NCBI GenBank assembly: GCA_021730105.1
Contig: CP072538.1
Coordinates: 558,001 to 622,000, forward strand
From: Candidatus Ruthia sp. Plio_17_S18
Lineage (GTDB): Bacteria > Pseudomonadota > Gammaproteobacteria > PS1 > Pseudothioglobaceae
Direction: 5' to 3'
Length of the DNA: 64,000 nucleotides
The position numbers were made by a program, and so were the translations under genes. The notes below the pieces were generated by a model that was not told where the DNA came from, did not search any database, and saw only the letters and a list, made by a program, of their open reading frames with translations. Of the stretch, positions 7,279-16,449 are shown piece by piece. Positions within the stretch are counted from its first letter, which is position 1; every line of letters begins with the position of its first letter.

Positions 7279-9381
7279 ATGAATTCACCTGATAAAAGGG
7301 TCCTAATTAGCGAGCTGTGCAGTGTGCTGGAAAATTATATGTCTAAAGAGCAAATTGATGGCGTTTATCAGGCTTATATTGTTGCAGCAACAGTGCATGA
7401 TGGGCAATATCGACAATCGGGCGAGGCTTATGTGTTTCACCCCATATCAGTTGCTATGATTTTGACAAAGTTAAAGTTAGACTATTATTGTATTGTAGCA
7501 GCAATATTGCACGATTGTATCGAGGATACCCCAGTCACTTATGAGCAAATTAAGCGTGATTTTGGTGATGAAATTGCAAACATTGTAGAGGGTGTATCCA
7601 AACTAACTGAGCTAGAATTTCACTCACACACAGACAAGCAAGCACAAAATTTTAGAAAGTTGTTTTTAGCCATGAGTGATGATATGCGCGTTATGATAAT
7701 CAAACTGGCGGATCGTTTGCACAATATGCGAACACTTGGCTCAATGCGTCGGGACAAGCAACTTAGAATTGCTAAAGAAACAGTAGAAATACATGCACCT
7801 ATTGCGCGTCGCTTGGGTCTTAATAGTATTAGGGTTGAGCTTGATAATTTGTGTTTTGCTATTATTTATCCGTTTCGTAATAAAGTTTTGATCAGTCAAA
7901 TTAAAAAGCAATGCGGTAATCGTAAGAAAACCATCAGTCATATCCAAACTGAAATAAAAAATCGACTAAACCAAGAAGGCATACCTAATGCCGATATCAA
8001 TGGTCGTAGAAAGCAACCTTGTAGTATTTATAGAAAGATGAAAATCAAGCATTTGAAATTTTCTCAGGTGTTAGACATGTATGCGCTTAGGGTTATTGTG
8101 GCTGATGTGGCACAATGCTATAAAGCTCTAGGCATTATCCATAATTTATATAAGCCATTACCAGGCAAGTTTAAAGATTATGTAGCACTACCCAAATCAA
8201 ATGGCTATCAGTCGTTACATACGGTGCTGTTTGGCCCTAACAAGGTTTTTATTGAAGTGCAAATTCGTTCATCTGACATGCATTTTATTTCAGAATACGG
8301 TATTGCTGCACATTGGCACTATAAGAGCGATTCTAATCATAAGTCAGAATTAGCTAATAACTGGCTAGGCTCATTACTTGATATTCAACAAAATTCTGGT
8401 ACTTCTATTGAGTTTTTGGAAGAAACCAAGGCAGACTTGTTCCCTTCTGAGGTGTTTGTTTTTACCCCTGAAGGGGATATCATTCAACTGCCTTATAAAT
8501 CAACCGTGCTTGATTTTGCCTACATGGTACATACCAGTATTGGTAATCACACCCTTAAAGCCAAAGTTGACCAAGTTAACACCCCTATTTCTACTGAATT
8601 AAAATCAGGACAAACCATTGAAATTATCACTGATGATAAGGCCACGCCTAGGTCTTCTTGGTTGCAAATTGTTGTTACTGTAAAAGCCAGATCCTCGATT
8701 AAGACCTATCTTAAAAACGAATCCGCAGCTGAACTAATCCAACTGGGGAAATATTTATTAACCAATGCGTTGGATTATCAAAATATATGCACAAATGGCA
8801 TTGATGAGGCTCAGTGGTTAGCATGTCTTAAAGCGTTAAATTGTGATTCTAAAGAAGACATGTATATGAAAATTGGATTGTCTGAGATTTTAGTATCGGT
8901 TGTACTGAACAAGTTGCAAGGCGATAACGCCAAGCACACAACGCAAAAAATTAGTATTCACAAAACCCAAGGTAAAGCCATTAGTTTTGCGCATTGTTGC
9001 CATCCCATTCCTGGTGATAAAGTGACTGGTGTTTTAACCACTTCTAAAGGCATGGTGATTCACAGGTTGATTTGTGCTAACTTGGTTCGTGCTAAGAGCA
9101 AAAATGCACAATGGCTGAATATTGATTGGCAAGCGGATAAAGATGAAGAGTTTAAGGCAATGATTGATGTGGATGTTGTCAACCAAAGAGGCACACTTGC
9201 CTCTATTGCCAGTGTTATTTCAAAAATGAACATCAATATTGAGCACTTTGAGATTCAAGAAAAAGACAATTCCATCAAATCACTCAATATGGTCATTAGT
9301 GTTGCAAATATCACTCAATTAAATGAGGTATTTGTACAGCTAAAGACGCTCGACTTTGTTCGAGATGTGAGTAGAGTGTGA
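7279..9381 (+). CDS. spoT: Bifunctional (p)ppGpp synthetase/hydrolase, SpoT/Rsh type
   Basis: Makes and degrades the stringent-response alarmone (p)ppGpp. Domain order is full: an HD hydrolase domain with the HD...ED signature (HDCIEDT, residues about 78-84), a synthetase domain (LDMYALRVIV, then YQSLHTVLFG near 310), a TGS domain (EVFVFTPEGDIIQLP, about 395-450), a conserved cysteine/histidine segment (AHCCHPIPGDKVTG) and a C-terminal ACT domain. The intact HD site separates it from RelA, which has a dead hydrolase. At 700 residues the size is normal. No strong ribosome site precedes the ATG. Confidence 0.93.
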   Translation: MNSPDKRVLISELCSVLENYMSKEQIDGVYQAYIVAATVHDGQYRQSGEAYVFHPISVAMILTKLKLDYYCIVAAILHDCIEDTPVTYEQIKRDFGDEIANIVEGVSKLTELEFHSHTDKQAQNFRKLFLAMSDDMRVMIIKLADRLHNMRTLGSMRRDKQLRIAKETVEIHAPIARRLGLNSIRVELDNLCFAIIYPFRNKVLISQIKKQCGNRKKTISHIQTEIKNRLNQEGIPNADINGRRKQPCSIYRKMKIKHLKFSQVLDMYALRVIVADVAQCYKALGIIHNLYKPLPGKFKDYVALPKSNGYQSLHTVLFGPNKVFIEVQIRSSDMHFISEYGIAAHWHYKSDSNHKSELANNWLGSLLDIQQNSGTSIEFLEETKADLFPSEVFVFTPEGDIIQLPYKSTVLDFAYMVHTSIGNHTLKAKVDQVNTPISTELKSGQTIEIITDDKATPRSSWLQIVVTVKARSSIKTYLKNESAAELIQLGKYLLTNALDYQNICTNGIDEAQWLACLKALNCDSKEDMYMKIGLSEILVSVVLNKLQGDNAKHTTQKISIHKTQGKAISFAHCCHPIPGDKVTGVLTTSKGMVIHRLICANLVRAKSKNAQWLNIDWQADKDEEFKAMIDVDVVNQRGTLASIASVISKMNINIEHFEIQEKDNSIKSLNMVISVANITQLNEVFVQLKTLDFVRDVSRV

Positions 9382-9461
9382 TTTAAAAAAAAGCGACTAA
9401 ATTTTTATCCATGCCAAACCTTAGTTTGGTTAAAATTAAGATTTCATTCAAAGTATTTTTT

Positions 9462-9656
9462 ATGAATTGGACAGATTCCCTAGATATTGCGATGGCCTTA
9501 GATGAGGCTTACCCAGAGGTTAATCCTAGTATTGTTAATTTTGTTGATCTTAGACGGATGATAGTTACACTGGATGAGTTTGATGATGATGCAAACAAAT
9601 CAGGCGAAAAAATCCTTGAAGCCATTCAAATGAACTGGATAGAAGAAAAAGAATGA
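9462..9656 (+). CDS. iscX: Fe-S cluster assembly modulator IscX
   Basis: A small acidic protein that binds IscS and iron and tunes Fe-S cluster assembly. It has the family layout MNWTDSLDIAMALDEAYPEV, a central LRRMIVTLDEFDDDAN and the end EKILEAIQMNWIEEKE. The frame opens 17 codons earlier, but the ATG at 9462 starts the conserved WTDS motif and gives 64 residues, the family's usual size. Here it stands apart from the isc cluster and overlaps the tolB start by 4 bases (ATGA), which suggests translational coupling. Confidence 0.88.
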   Translation: MNWTDSLDIAMALDEAYPEVNPSIVNFVDLRRMIVTLDEFDDDANKSGEKILEAIQMNWIEEKE

Positions 9657-10927
9657 AACAATTGCTTGTTTTTGTTTTATCACTTTATACCACACTTACT
9701 TGGGCAGTATTAGAAGTTACCATTATCAAACAAGATGAAAATGCTTTACCCATTGTCATTTCTGATTTTTCTGTTGTGGGTGATGCAAACCAAGGTAAAA
9801 CTATTGCACGCGTTATGCGTGATAATTTTAATCGCTCTGGCGAATTTAGTGCCTCTAGTGCAAATTATGTGATTAATGACAAGCCCAACTTTGATAAATG
9901 GAAGACAAAAAAAATTGAAGCCATTGTACTTGGCAAGCTAGAAAAAATCAGTAAAAAAGTCTTCAATGTTGAAATTGAATTACTGGATGTTTATTCTAAG
10001 AAAACACTCTATAAAGATAAATTTGCCGTGCACAATAGTGGTATCAGAAGAATTGCACATTACTTGTCTGATCAAATTTATCATGCCTTGTTAGGTGAAA
10101 AAGGCTCTTTTGATACGCGCCTAGCTTATATTACCGTTACTAATAAAGGCAAAGGTGAGCGCGAATATCGCTTAGAAATATCAGATTCTGATGCGCAAAA
10201 TCCACAAACCATCTTAAAATCTAAAGAGCCTATTCTATCACCCGTTTGGTCACCTGATCAAAATAAAATTGCTTATGTGTCTTTTAGAAATGCTCGTTCA
10301 GAGGTGTTCATCCAATACCCATTTGTACGCCGAAAAACACAAAAATTGCCTTATTTTGATGGTATTGCCTCATCGCCATCTTGGCATCCAAATGGCAAAA
10401 GTCTTTTGCTCACGCTATCCAAAAACGGCAACAAAGATATTTATTCTTATCAACTAGCCTCTAAAAAACTAATAAGACTAACCACAGATGTAGGTATAGA
10501 TACTGAGGCAAGTTACTCACCAAAGGGCGATAAAATTGTGTTTACCTCCAATCGTTCTGGGCAGGTACAAGTTTATATTAAAAATTTAAAAACCAGTAAA
10601 ATTAACAGAGCTACCTTTAAAGGTAGATATAATGCTAAAGCGGTTTTTTCGCCTGATGGTAAAAGCTTAGCCATGGTGCATAGGGTAGGTAAATATTACC
10701 GTATTGCTTTATTAGATATTACTAATAAGTATTTAACCATTATGACAAATAATCAATTAGACGAATCGCCGTTTTTTTCACCAAATGGCGGTATGATTAT
10801 CTTTGCTACTCATAAAGGTAGCTCTGGTGTACTTTCTGTGGTTTCAATACTGGGTCGTCAAACTTTCGAGCTGGCTAGTAAAACAGGTGAAGTTAGAGAG
10901 CCAAATTGGTCACATTATTTAAAATAG
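9653..10927 (+). CDS. tolB: Tol-Pal system periplasmic protein TolB
   Basis: Periplasmic protein that links the Tol inner-membrane complex to Pal at the outer membrane, used for envelope constriction at division. It has a signal peptide (MKQLLVFVLSLYTTLTWA), an N-terminal alpha/beta domain to about residue 165, then a C-terminal beta-propeller with repeated blades such as LSPVWSPDQNKIAYVSFR, SPSWHPNGKSLLLTLS and ASYSPKGDKIVFTSN. At 424 residues the size is normal. tolQ, tolR and tolA are not in the window; pal and cpoB follow directly. Confidence 0.95.
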   Translation: MKQLLVFVLSLYTTLTWAVLEVTIIKQDENALPIVISDFSVVGDANQGKTIARVMRDNFNRSGEFSASSANYVINDKPNFDKWKTKKIEAIVLGKLEKISKKVFNVEIELLDVYSKKTLYKDKFAVHNSGIRRIAHYLSDQIYHALLGEKGSFDTRLAYITVTNKGKGEREYRLEISDSDAQNPQTILKSKEPILSPVWSPDQNKIAYVSFRNARSEVFIQYPFVRRKTQKLPYFDGIASSPSWHPNGKSLLLTLSKNGNKDIYSYQLASKKLIRLTTDVGIDTEASYSPKGDKIVFTSNRSGQVQVYIKNLKTSKINRATFKGRYNAKAVFSPDGKSLAMVHRVGKYYRIALLDITNKYLTIMTNNQLDESPFFSPNGGMIIFATHKGSSGVLSVVSILGRQTFELASKTGEVREPNWSHYLK

Positions 10928-10937
10928 GAGGCGTTAA

Positions 10938-11510
10938 ATGTTAAAAATAATATCCCTAACAATAACAATAGTGCTGTTTTCATCATGTTCATCCGTGGAT
11001 TATTTATATAAAAAAGTATTGCCCAAGCCAAACGTGGTTACCATTGAAGATAGGACGGAAAACACACAAGAAAATGTTATTGAGGCAGATCAGTCTAGTC
11101 TTCAATCGCAAGGGTTTTCTATAAGTGGTGTAGATACATCAAGTATTGTAGAACCAGTTGTCGTAGCAGATTTTAGAAATACAGACGTTAGTTTTGTATT
11201 GTATTTTTTCTATGACGGCACTGAAATTTATGAAGATTCAACCAAACAAATCATCAAGCATGCAAACTTTATGCGTAACAATCCAGCACTAAATTTACGC
11301 CTAGAAGGACATGCAGATGAGCGTGGCACACGTGAATACAATCTAGCACTGGGTGAAAATCGCGCTTTAAGCGTTAAAGAAATATTAGGATTGTATGATC
11401 TTTCTTCAAGGGTTGAAGTTATTAGTTTTGGCGAGGAAAAGCCCATACTACAGCACCACGATGAGGATGCATGGCAGAAAAACAGACGCGTTGAGTTTGT
11501 TTATCAATAA
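10938..11510 (+). CDS. pal: Peptidoglycan-associated lipoprotein Pal
   Basis: Outer membrane lipoprotein that binds peptidoglycan and TolB. The signal peptide ends in the lipobox LFSSC, making Cys17 the lipid anchor. Residues about 85-190 form the OmpA-like domain, with FFYDGTEIYEDS, then GHADERGTREYN, and GENRA before the end. The linker is longer than in E. coli Pal, so the protein (190 residues) is slightly larger. A ribosome site AGGAGG lies before the ATG, 10 bases after tolB. Confidence 0.95.
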   Translation: MLKIISLTITIVLFSSCSSVDYLYKKVLPKPNVVTIEDRTENTQENVIEADQSSLQSQGFSISGVDTSSIVEPVVVADFRNTDVSFVLYFFYDGTEIYEDSTKQIIKHANFMRNNPALNLRLEGHADERGTREYNLALGENRALSVKEILGLYDLSSRVEVISFGEEKPILQHHDEDAWQKNRRVEFVYQ

Positions 11511-11516
11511 AGATTA

Positions 11517-12197
11517 ATGTACCACCTTAGTTTGATTGCTTTTTTAAGTATTTTTGCTTGGCAGCCTGTCAGTGCAGGCATTAATACAGACAAGGTAATA
11601 ATGGATCACAATCAAAAAATAAAGCGCTTGGTGCGTAAAAATAAAGCCTTGTTGGGTAAGATTGAGCTTTTAGAGCAACAACAAAAAATAAGCACTGGAA
11701 AAATTAAAGAGCTGTTTAGCTTAATCACTTATCAAAAATCCAGCGCCACTATTGTAAAAACCACGCTTAGAGTCAGAGAACATGATCAAAAAGCCAAGCG
11801 CATTTATACACAAGCGCGCAGCTTATTAGTGACGGATCAATACGACCAAGCCATTAAACTGTTTAAACAATATTTAGCCACTTATCCGAATAATAATCAC
11901 ACATCAGATGTGCATTATTGGCTAGCCAAGTCTTATTTAGCTAAAGATGATTTTTACAATGCTAGAAATACTTTTGTTGCATTTCAACAACAAAACCCAT
12001 TGCACTATAAGTTTTCAAACTCTTTATTTGAGTTGGCTAAAGTATATATAGAGCTTAACCAGCAAGACAAAGCACGCGGCTTACTAAGCGCAATGCTGGT
12101 TAAATTCCCATCGCATAAAGAGATTAATAGAGCCAAACAACTACTAAGCAAAATCATAACCACTAAGCCAAATATAAATAAATTAACCATCAATTAA
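11517..12197 (+). CDS. cpoB: Cell division coordinator CpoB (YbgF)
   Basis: Periplasmic TPR protein that coordinates Tol-Pal action with peptidoglycan synthesis at the septum. A signal peptide (LIAFLSIFAWQPVSA) is followed by a short coiled-coil segment (KRLVRKNKALLGKIELLEQQ, residues about 37-60) and C-terminal TPR repeats (IYTQARSLLVTDQYDQAIKL, VHYWLAKSYLAKDDFYNARN). At 226 residues it matches the family. It lies 6 bases after pal and completes the conserved tolB-pal-cpoB order. Confidence 0.9.
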   Translation: MYHLSLIAFLSIFAWQPVSAGINTDKVIMDHNQKIKRLVRKNKALLGKIELLEQQQKISTGKIKELFSLITYQKSSATIVKTTLRVREHDQKAKRIYTQARSLLVTDQYDQAIKLFKQYLATYPNNNHTSDVHYWLAKSYLAKDDFYNARNTFVAFQQQNPLHYKFSNSLFELAKVYIELNQQDKARGLLSAMLVKFPSHKEINRAKQLLSKIITTKPNINKLTIN

Positions 12198-12198
12198 A

Positions 12199-13488
12199 GT
12201 GAAGGTTCTATCCATTCCTGATGTTGCTTTAGCAGCGTTATCTTACGCCAATCCTACGCGCTATCCATTTTTGCTAGAAAGTGTTAATCACAATGCTAAT
12301 AATCGTTTTTCGATATTATTTGCACACCCTAACAAACAAATTGTACTAAACCATTTAGAAGAGTTTGATTTTTTGGACAAACTCACTGACAGTATTGACA
12401 CACCACTTATTTACAGTGACTTACCCTTTACTGGTGGTTGGTTTGTATATTTGTCTTATGAATTAATAGGGCAAATAGAGTCGACTTTAAAGCACATAAT
12501 GCGCACCAATAGTCAGCCTATTGCCATTGCCGTGCAAATCCCTACAGCGATTGTTATTGATCATGCCAATCATCAAACTTATTTATTAGACCAATTTTCC
12601 AATCAGCACAGAATAGACCAAGTATTGGCAGATATTGAGCAATTAAAAGCCGTGCCTGAACACAAATTAACAGGTGTTTTATCTGCTGAACACGAGGCTA
12701 AGTTTTTATCAAGCGTGGCAAAGAGTCGTGAGTACATTAAAGCAGGGGATGTTTTTCAAGTCAACCTCTCAAGACAATGGCAATACCACTTAACTAGTGA
12801 TATTGCCCCAACCCAAATTTACCAAGCATTAAAAAAAACCAACCCTGCGCCATTCTCCGCACTGGCACAATTCCAAACGTTTAGTATTATTTCCTCCTCT
12901 CCCGAGCGCTTATTTAGCGTGGATGGTAATGTCATACAAACCAGACCCATTGCAGGCACCCACCCACGTAGCACAGGCAGTGAAGACAAACGCCTCAAAC
13001 AACAACTCATCAACCACCCTAAAGAACGAGCAGAGCATATTATGCTGCTTGATTTAGAGCGTAATGATTTGGGCAGGGTGTGCGAATACGGCAGTATCAA
13101 AGTGGATGAAATTATGGGCTTGGAAAGCTATCCCTTTGTGCACCATATCGTTTCAAATATCAAAGGCAAAATCAAGCCACACACCACCATTAAGCACCTA
13201 ATCAGTGCATTATTTCCAGGCGGCACCATCACTGGTTGTCCTAAAATTCGTTGTATGCAAATTATTCAAGAACTTGAACAAATGCCACGCCAAGCCTATA
13301 CAGGCTCGCTGGGTTACATTAGCAGTAACGGAAAAATGGATTTTAACATTCTTATTCGTACCATTAGTACACAAGATAATCTATTAACTTTAAGGGCAGG
13401 GGCAGGCATTGTGTTTGACTCTATTGCCAAACAAGAATTGCAAGAAACCAAGCATAAAGCCAAGGGCCTGCTTAAGATTTTTGTATAA
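12199..13488 (+). CDS. pabB: Aminodeoxychorismate synthase component I-like protein (PabB/TrpE family)
   Basis: A chorismate-using enzyme. The N-terminal GGWFVYLSYELIGQIE and the lone position, away from trp genes, point to PabB (para-aminobenzoate branch of folate synthesis). The catalytic domain covers residues about 155-425, with FQVNLSRQW, IISSSPERLF, ERAEHIMLLDLERNDLGRV and PGGTITGCPK. The motif reads RPIAGT, with Ala where E. coli PabB has a catalytic lysine (PIKGT). Ala is usual in TrpE, so anthranilate synthase cannot be excluded. At 429 residues it is PabB-sized. It starts 1 base after the cpoB stop. Confidence 0.8.
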   Translation: MKVLSIPDVALAALSYANPTRYPFLLESVNHNANNRFSILFAHPNKQIVLNHLEEFDFLDKLTDSIDTPLIYSDLPFTGGWFVYLSYELIGQIESTLKHIMRTNSQPIAIAVQIPTAIVIDHANHQTYLLDQFSNQHRIDQVLADIEQLKAVPEHKLTGVLSAEHEAKFLSSVAKSREYIKAGDVFQVNLSRQWQYHLTSDIAPTQIYQALKKTNPAPFSALAQFQTFSIISSSPERLFSVDGNVIQTRPIAGTHPRSTGSEDKRLKQQLINHPKERAEHIMLLDLERNDLGRVCEYGSIKVDEIMGLESYPFVHHIVSNIKGKIKPHTTIKHLISALFPGGTITGCPKIRCMQIIQELEQMPRQAYTGSLGYISSNGKMDFNILIRTISTQDNLLTLRAGAGIVFDSIAKQELQETKHKAKGLLKIFV

Positions 13489-13529
13489 CATTTGAATTTA
13501 TAGAATTAGTGCTTTGATTGAAAGTAAAC

Positions 13530-13821
13530 ATGCAATATTTATGTAAATTTATTTTTCCATTTTTTACAGACCAAATTGCTAAAGGCAAAAGAATGAATGT
13601 TGCTCAAGTAAATATGTGTGCGGGTAAACTTAACCAGCCATCCACAACTAAGTCATATAAAGATAACAAGGCAAGAAACATAATTAACCCTATCCAATTT
13701 TTTTATGTTCTTTTGCTCCTCTTGGCATAAAAAACACTTGAAATATTCCAAGTGTCAGGGCACTTATGCCTGCAAATAAATGTGCTGCCATGATTGGATT
13801 TACAATAATTTCTTGACTCAT
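13530..13821 (-). pseudogene. Relic of a DUF2306-like membrane protein
   Basis: The minus strand from the ATG at 13821 gives a hydrophobic start (MAAHLFAGISALTLGIFQVF, then FMPRGAKEHKKIG) typical of the first helix and loop of the DUF2306/YozB-like membrane family. The frame hits a stop at 13690, while a neighbouring frame continues as RVNYVSCLVIFI, so a frameshift has broken it; little recognisable remains beyond. The family is tentative. Confidence 0.45.
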
Positions 13822-14165
13822 TTTTAATGTATCTTTTAAGATAGTAAGTTTTTTAATAAAGCCTTTTGAACTCACTTGAAGCTGAATTTCACAATACAAT
13901 TTTATACTTCCGACGCCATAAATTTGAGTGGATACAGTATTTCCATATACACTTGTAGTTTCCAATTGTGGGATATTTACTGAAGATACACCAGAGTTCC
14001 AAGTGTATAGAACGTCTCCATTTAGAAGATTGAATTTTTTATATGGAGAGCCGTATTTTAATACAAATCTATCAAAGTCTTTTCCAATCCACTGGTTTTC
14101 CAACCACAACCAGACAATATTCCTATAAATATCAAAGCTATAACTAGTTTTTTCGTGATTTTTAT
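13822..14165 (-). pseudogene. Broken small lipoprotein gene fused in frame to the downstream relic
   Basis: The minus strand first encodes a lipoprotein signal (KKLVIALIFIGILSGCGW) without an in-frame start codon. Near 14095-14105 the frame must shift to continue as ENQWIGKDFDRFVLKYGSPY and LLNGDVLYTWNSG, then CEIQLQVSSKGFIKKLTI. This is a layout seen in small hypothetical lipoproteins: a conserved 'G.P' and 'NG..YTW' core and a Cys near the C-terminus. No stop separates it from the DUF2306-like relic, so a deletion or lost stop has joined the two. Upstream, at about 14168-14310, another minus-strand fragment with one membrane helix (FWMIISTLVVSIISIYLTAF) lacks a start codon. Confidence 0.5.
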
Positions 14166-14357
14166 AACTACCCTTGTATTTTATATATAGCAATAAATGC
14201 CGTTAAGTAAATGCTTATTATTGAAACTACCAATGTAGAGATAATCATCCAAAATCTTATTGTTTCTCGTTTTTGCTCAAGTCTATAATATCCTTGAGCT
14301 CTCCATGGATTTTATGATGGTGAGTTTATTAGCCATACACGTAGCATTTTAATAGTG

Positions 14358-16238
14358 TTAAGGTTGAAATTTTGATGTCATAGGGTAGCGACGCTCTTTA
14401 CCAAAGGCATTTTGGCTAATCTTAGGGCCAGGTGTGCTTTGTCTGCGTTTGTATTCGTTGTTAAGCACCATTTGGGTGATGCGTTTAACGGTTTGTTCGT
14501 TAAAGCCTTGTTTGATGATGTATTTAACGGAATGTTTTTGTTCAATAAATAATGCTAGAATTGCATCCAGTTCGTTATAAGGGGGCAGGGAGTCTTGATC
14601 AATTTGGTTAGGGGCAAGTTCGGCAGATGGTGCTCTGTCGATAACGCGCCCTGGAATGATGGTTGATAGGGTGTTTCTGTATTTTGCTAGTTGATAAACT
14701 AAGGTTTTACTAACGTCTTTAATAGGGGCAAAACCGCCTGACATATCGCCATATAGAGTGGCGTAGCCGACTGCCATTTCAGATTTGTTACCTGTGGTGA
14801 GTACGATTTTGCCTAACTTGTTAGAGATTGCCATTAGTAGTGTGCCACGCACACGAGCCTGTAGGTTTTCCTCGGTAGTGTCGGCCTCTATGCCGTTAAA
14901 TAGTGTGTTAAGTTGCGTGTTAAAGCTATCCACCATAGTGTGAATGTTGATTTCATGATAATCAACATTCATTGTTGCGGCTTGCATTTTGGCATCTTCA
15001 AGGCTCATATTTGAGGTGTATTCATAGGGCATCATAATGGCTTTAATGTTCTTAGTACCGATGGCATCAGCAGCAATGGCAAGGGTTAGTGCAGAATCGA
15101 TACCACCAGATAAGCCAATGACCACGCCATTAAAAACTCCGTTTTTCTCAATGTAGTCTTTGGTGGCAAGTACTAAGGCATTGTAAATGATTTTTTCAAT
15201 AGGGTCAGTGTCAGGCAGTGCAGCGGGTAGGGTAAAATTAACTCTTTGAACTGTTTCTTTAAATAAGGACAATTGCAAAGTGATGTCAGCATTTGAATTC
15301 ATAGCAAAAGATGCGCCATCAAATACCAATTCATCTTGTGCACCAACCATATTAACGTAAATAAAATCAGTTTTAGTGGCTAATACGCGCTGTTTAATTT
15401 GCTCAATGCGTTGTGAATGTTTGCCAACTTGAAATGGGGAGGCGTTAATACTGATGATGATTTGTGCACCTTGATTGGCCGTGGTAGAGATAACCTTTGG
15501 TGTCCAAGCATCTTCACAGATGACTAAGCCAATTCTTCTACCTTGGCATTCAAAAATAAAAGATTCATGACCAGGTTCAAAATAACGCTTTTCATCAAAC
15601 ACGCCATAGTTCGGAAGGTTTTGCTTATGATAAACCCGCAGTTGCGAATTTTGAACAAGATAAGCGCCGTTGTATAAAACGCCGTTTTGTTTGGAAGGTG
15701 CGCCAAATATAATGGCAATATCTTCAGAAATGGTTTGTTTGATTAGCGTTATTTTGTCTTCCACCTGTTGAATAAAACCCTCACGTAGTAGTAAGTCCTC
15801 AGGAGGGTAGCCAATCAGTGATAATTCTGGAAAAACCAACAAATCACAACCTTGAGCATACGCCTCTTTGGTTAACTTGATAATTTTTTGAGAGTTGCCA
15901 TTCAAGTCGCCAACAATAGGGTTAATTTGTGCAATATCTATTTTGATGGCATTAGGGTTGTTTGCAAGTTTTTCTAGTTGCTCTTGCCAAAATATGGTCT
16001 TTGATTTACTACCAGTAATTTTTGCATGTTCAAGTTTGGTGTGAGCAACAACTTCTGCAGGATTGATATTTAAAATATTGGCAAACAGCCAAGCATGTGT
16101 TTCAGAAAAGGCGGCTTTTCCTGATTTATATTTGCTTAAATTGGATTGATTAATTTCATATTCTTGTGAGATTTTATAATCCGAAAAGCCAGTCTTCTTG
16201 CGTACTTTAGCCAGATAGTCCTTGGTTTTGTTTGCCAT
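14358..16238 (-). CDS. nadE: Glutamine-dependent NAD+ synthetase with an N-terminal helix-turn-helix domain
   Basis: Makes NAD+ from nicotinate adenine dinucleotide using ammonia from glutamine. Residues about 98-350 are the nitrilase-type glutaminase (IDIAQINPIVGD, VFPELSLIGYPPEDLL, and the catalytic Cys in VICEDAW). The C-terminal half is the synthetase with the P-loop GLSGGIDSALT and the GYATLYGDMSGGFAPIKD motif. Unusually, residues 1 to about 70 form an extra Cro/CI-like HTH domain (DYKISQEYEINQSNLSKYKSG, then LFANILNINPAEVV), which ordinary NadE of about 540 residues lacks. The start is the ATG at 16238 with AAGG 8 bases upstream; a GTG 9 bases earlier is the alternative. The protein is 626 residues. 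Confidence 0.92.
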   Translation of the reverse strand: MANKTKDYLAKVRKKTGFSDYKISQEYEINQSNLSKYKSGKAAFSETHAWLFANILNINPAEVVAHTKLEHAKITGSKSKTIFWQEQLEKLANNPNAIKIDIAQINPIVGDLNGNSQKIIKLTKEAYAQGCDLLVFPELSLIGYPPEDLLLREGFIQQVEDKITLIKQTISEDIAIIFGAPSKQNGVLYNGAYLVQNSQLRVYHKQNLPNYGVFDEKRYFEPGHESFIFECQGRRIGLVICEDAWTPKVISTTANQGAQIIISINASPFQVGKHSQRIEQIKQRVLATKTDFIYVNMVGAQDELVFDGASFAMNSNADITLQLSLFKETVQRVNFTLPAALPDTDPIEKIIYNALVLATKDYIEKNGVFNGVVIGLSGGIDSALTLAIAADAIGTKNIKAIMMPYEYTSNMSLEDAKMQAATMNVDYHEINIHTMVDSFNTQLNTLFNGIEADTTEENLQARVRGTLLMAISNKLGKIVLTTGNKSEMAVGYATLYGDMSGGFAPIKDVSKTLVYQLAKYRNTLSTIIPGRVIDRAPSAELAPNQIDQDSLPPYNELDAILALFIEQKHSVKYIIKQGFNEQTVKRITQMVLNNEYKRRQSTPGPKISQNAFGKERRYPMTSKFQP

Positions 16239-16449
16239 TATTTGCACCTTAATTGCAATGTAATTTTTACCTATTATAGTTAATCTTTACTATTCATACT
16301 CGGTCATTAAATTAGTTAAAAAATACCAGTGGTGGTAAAAACATTATAAATACTATATAAGTAATTGATTAATAATTATTGTTTTACTTTACAAGCGTAA
16401 AAATCGATGGTATATTGCACCTAAATAAACAATAAATAAGAGGCTATTA

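Noticed and set aside
13518..13730. A 70-codon plus-strand frame after the pabB-like gene
   Set aside because: It has no ribosome site and overlaps the DUF2306-like relic; composition does not look coding.
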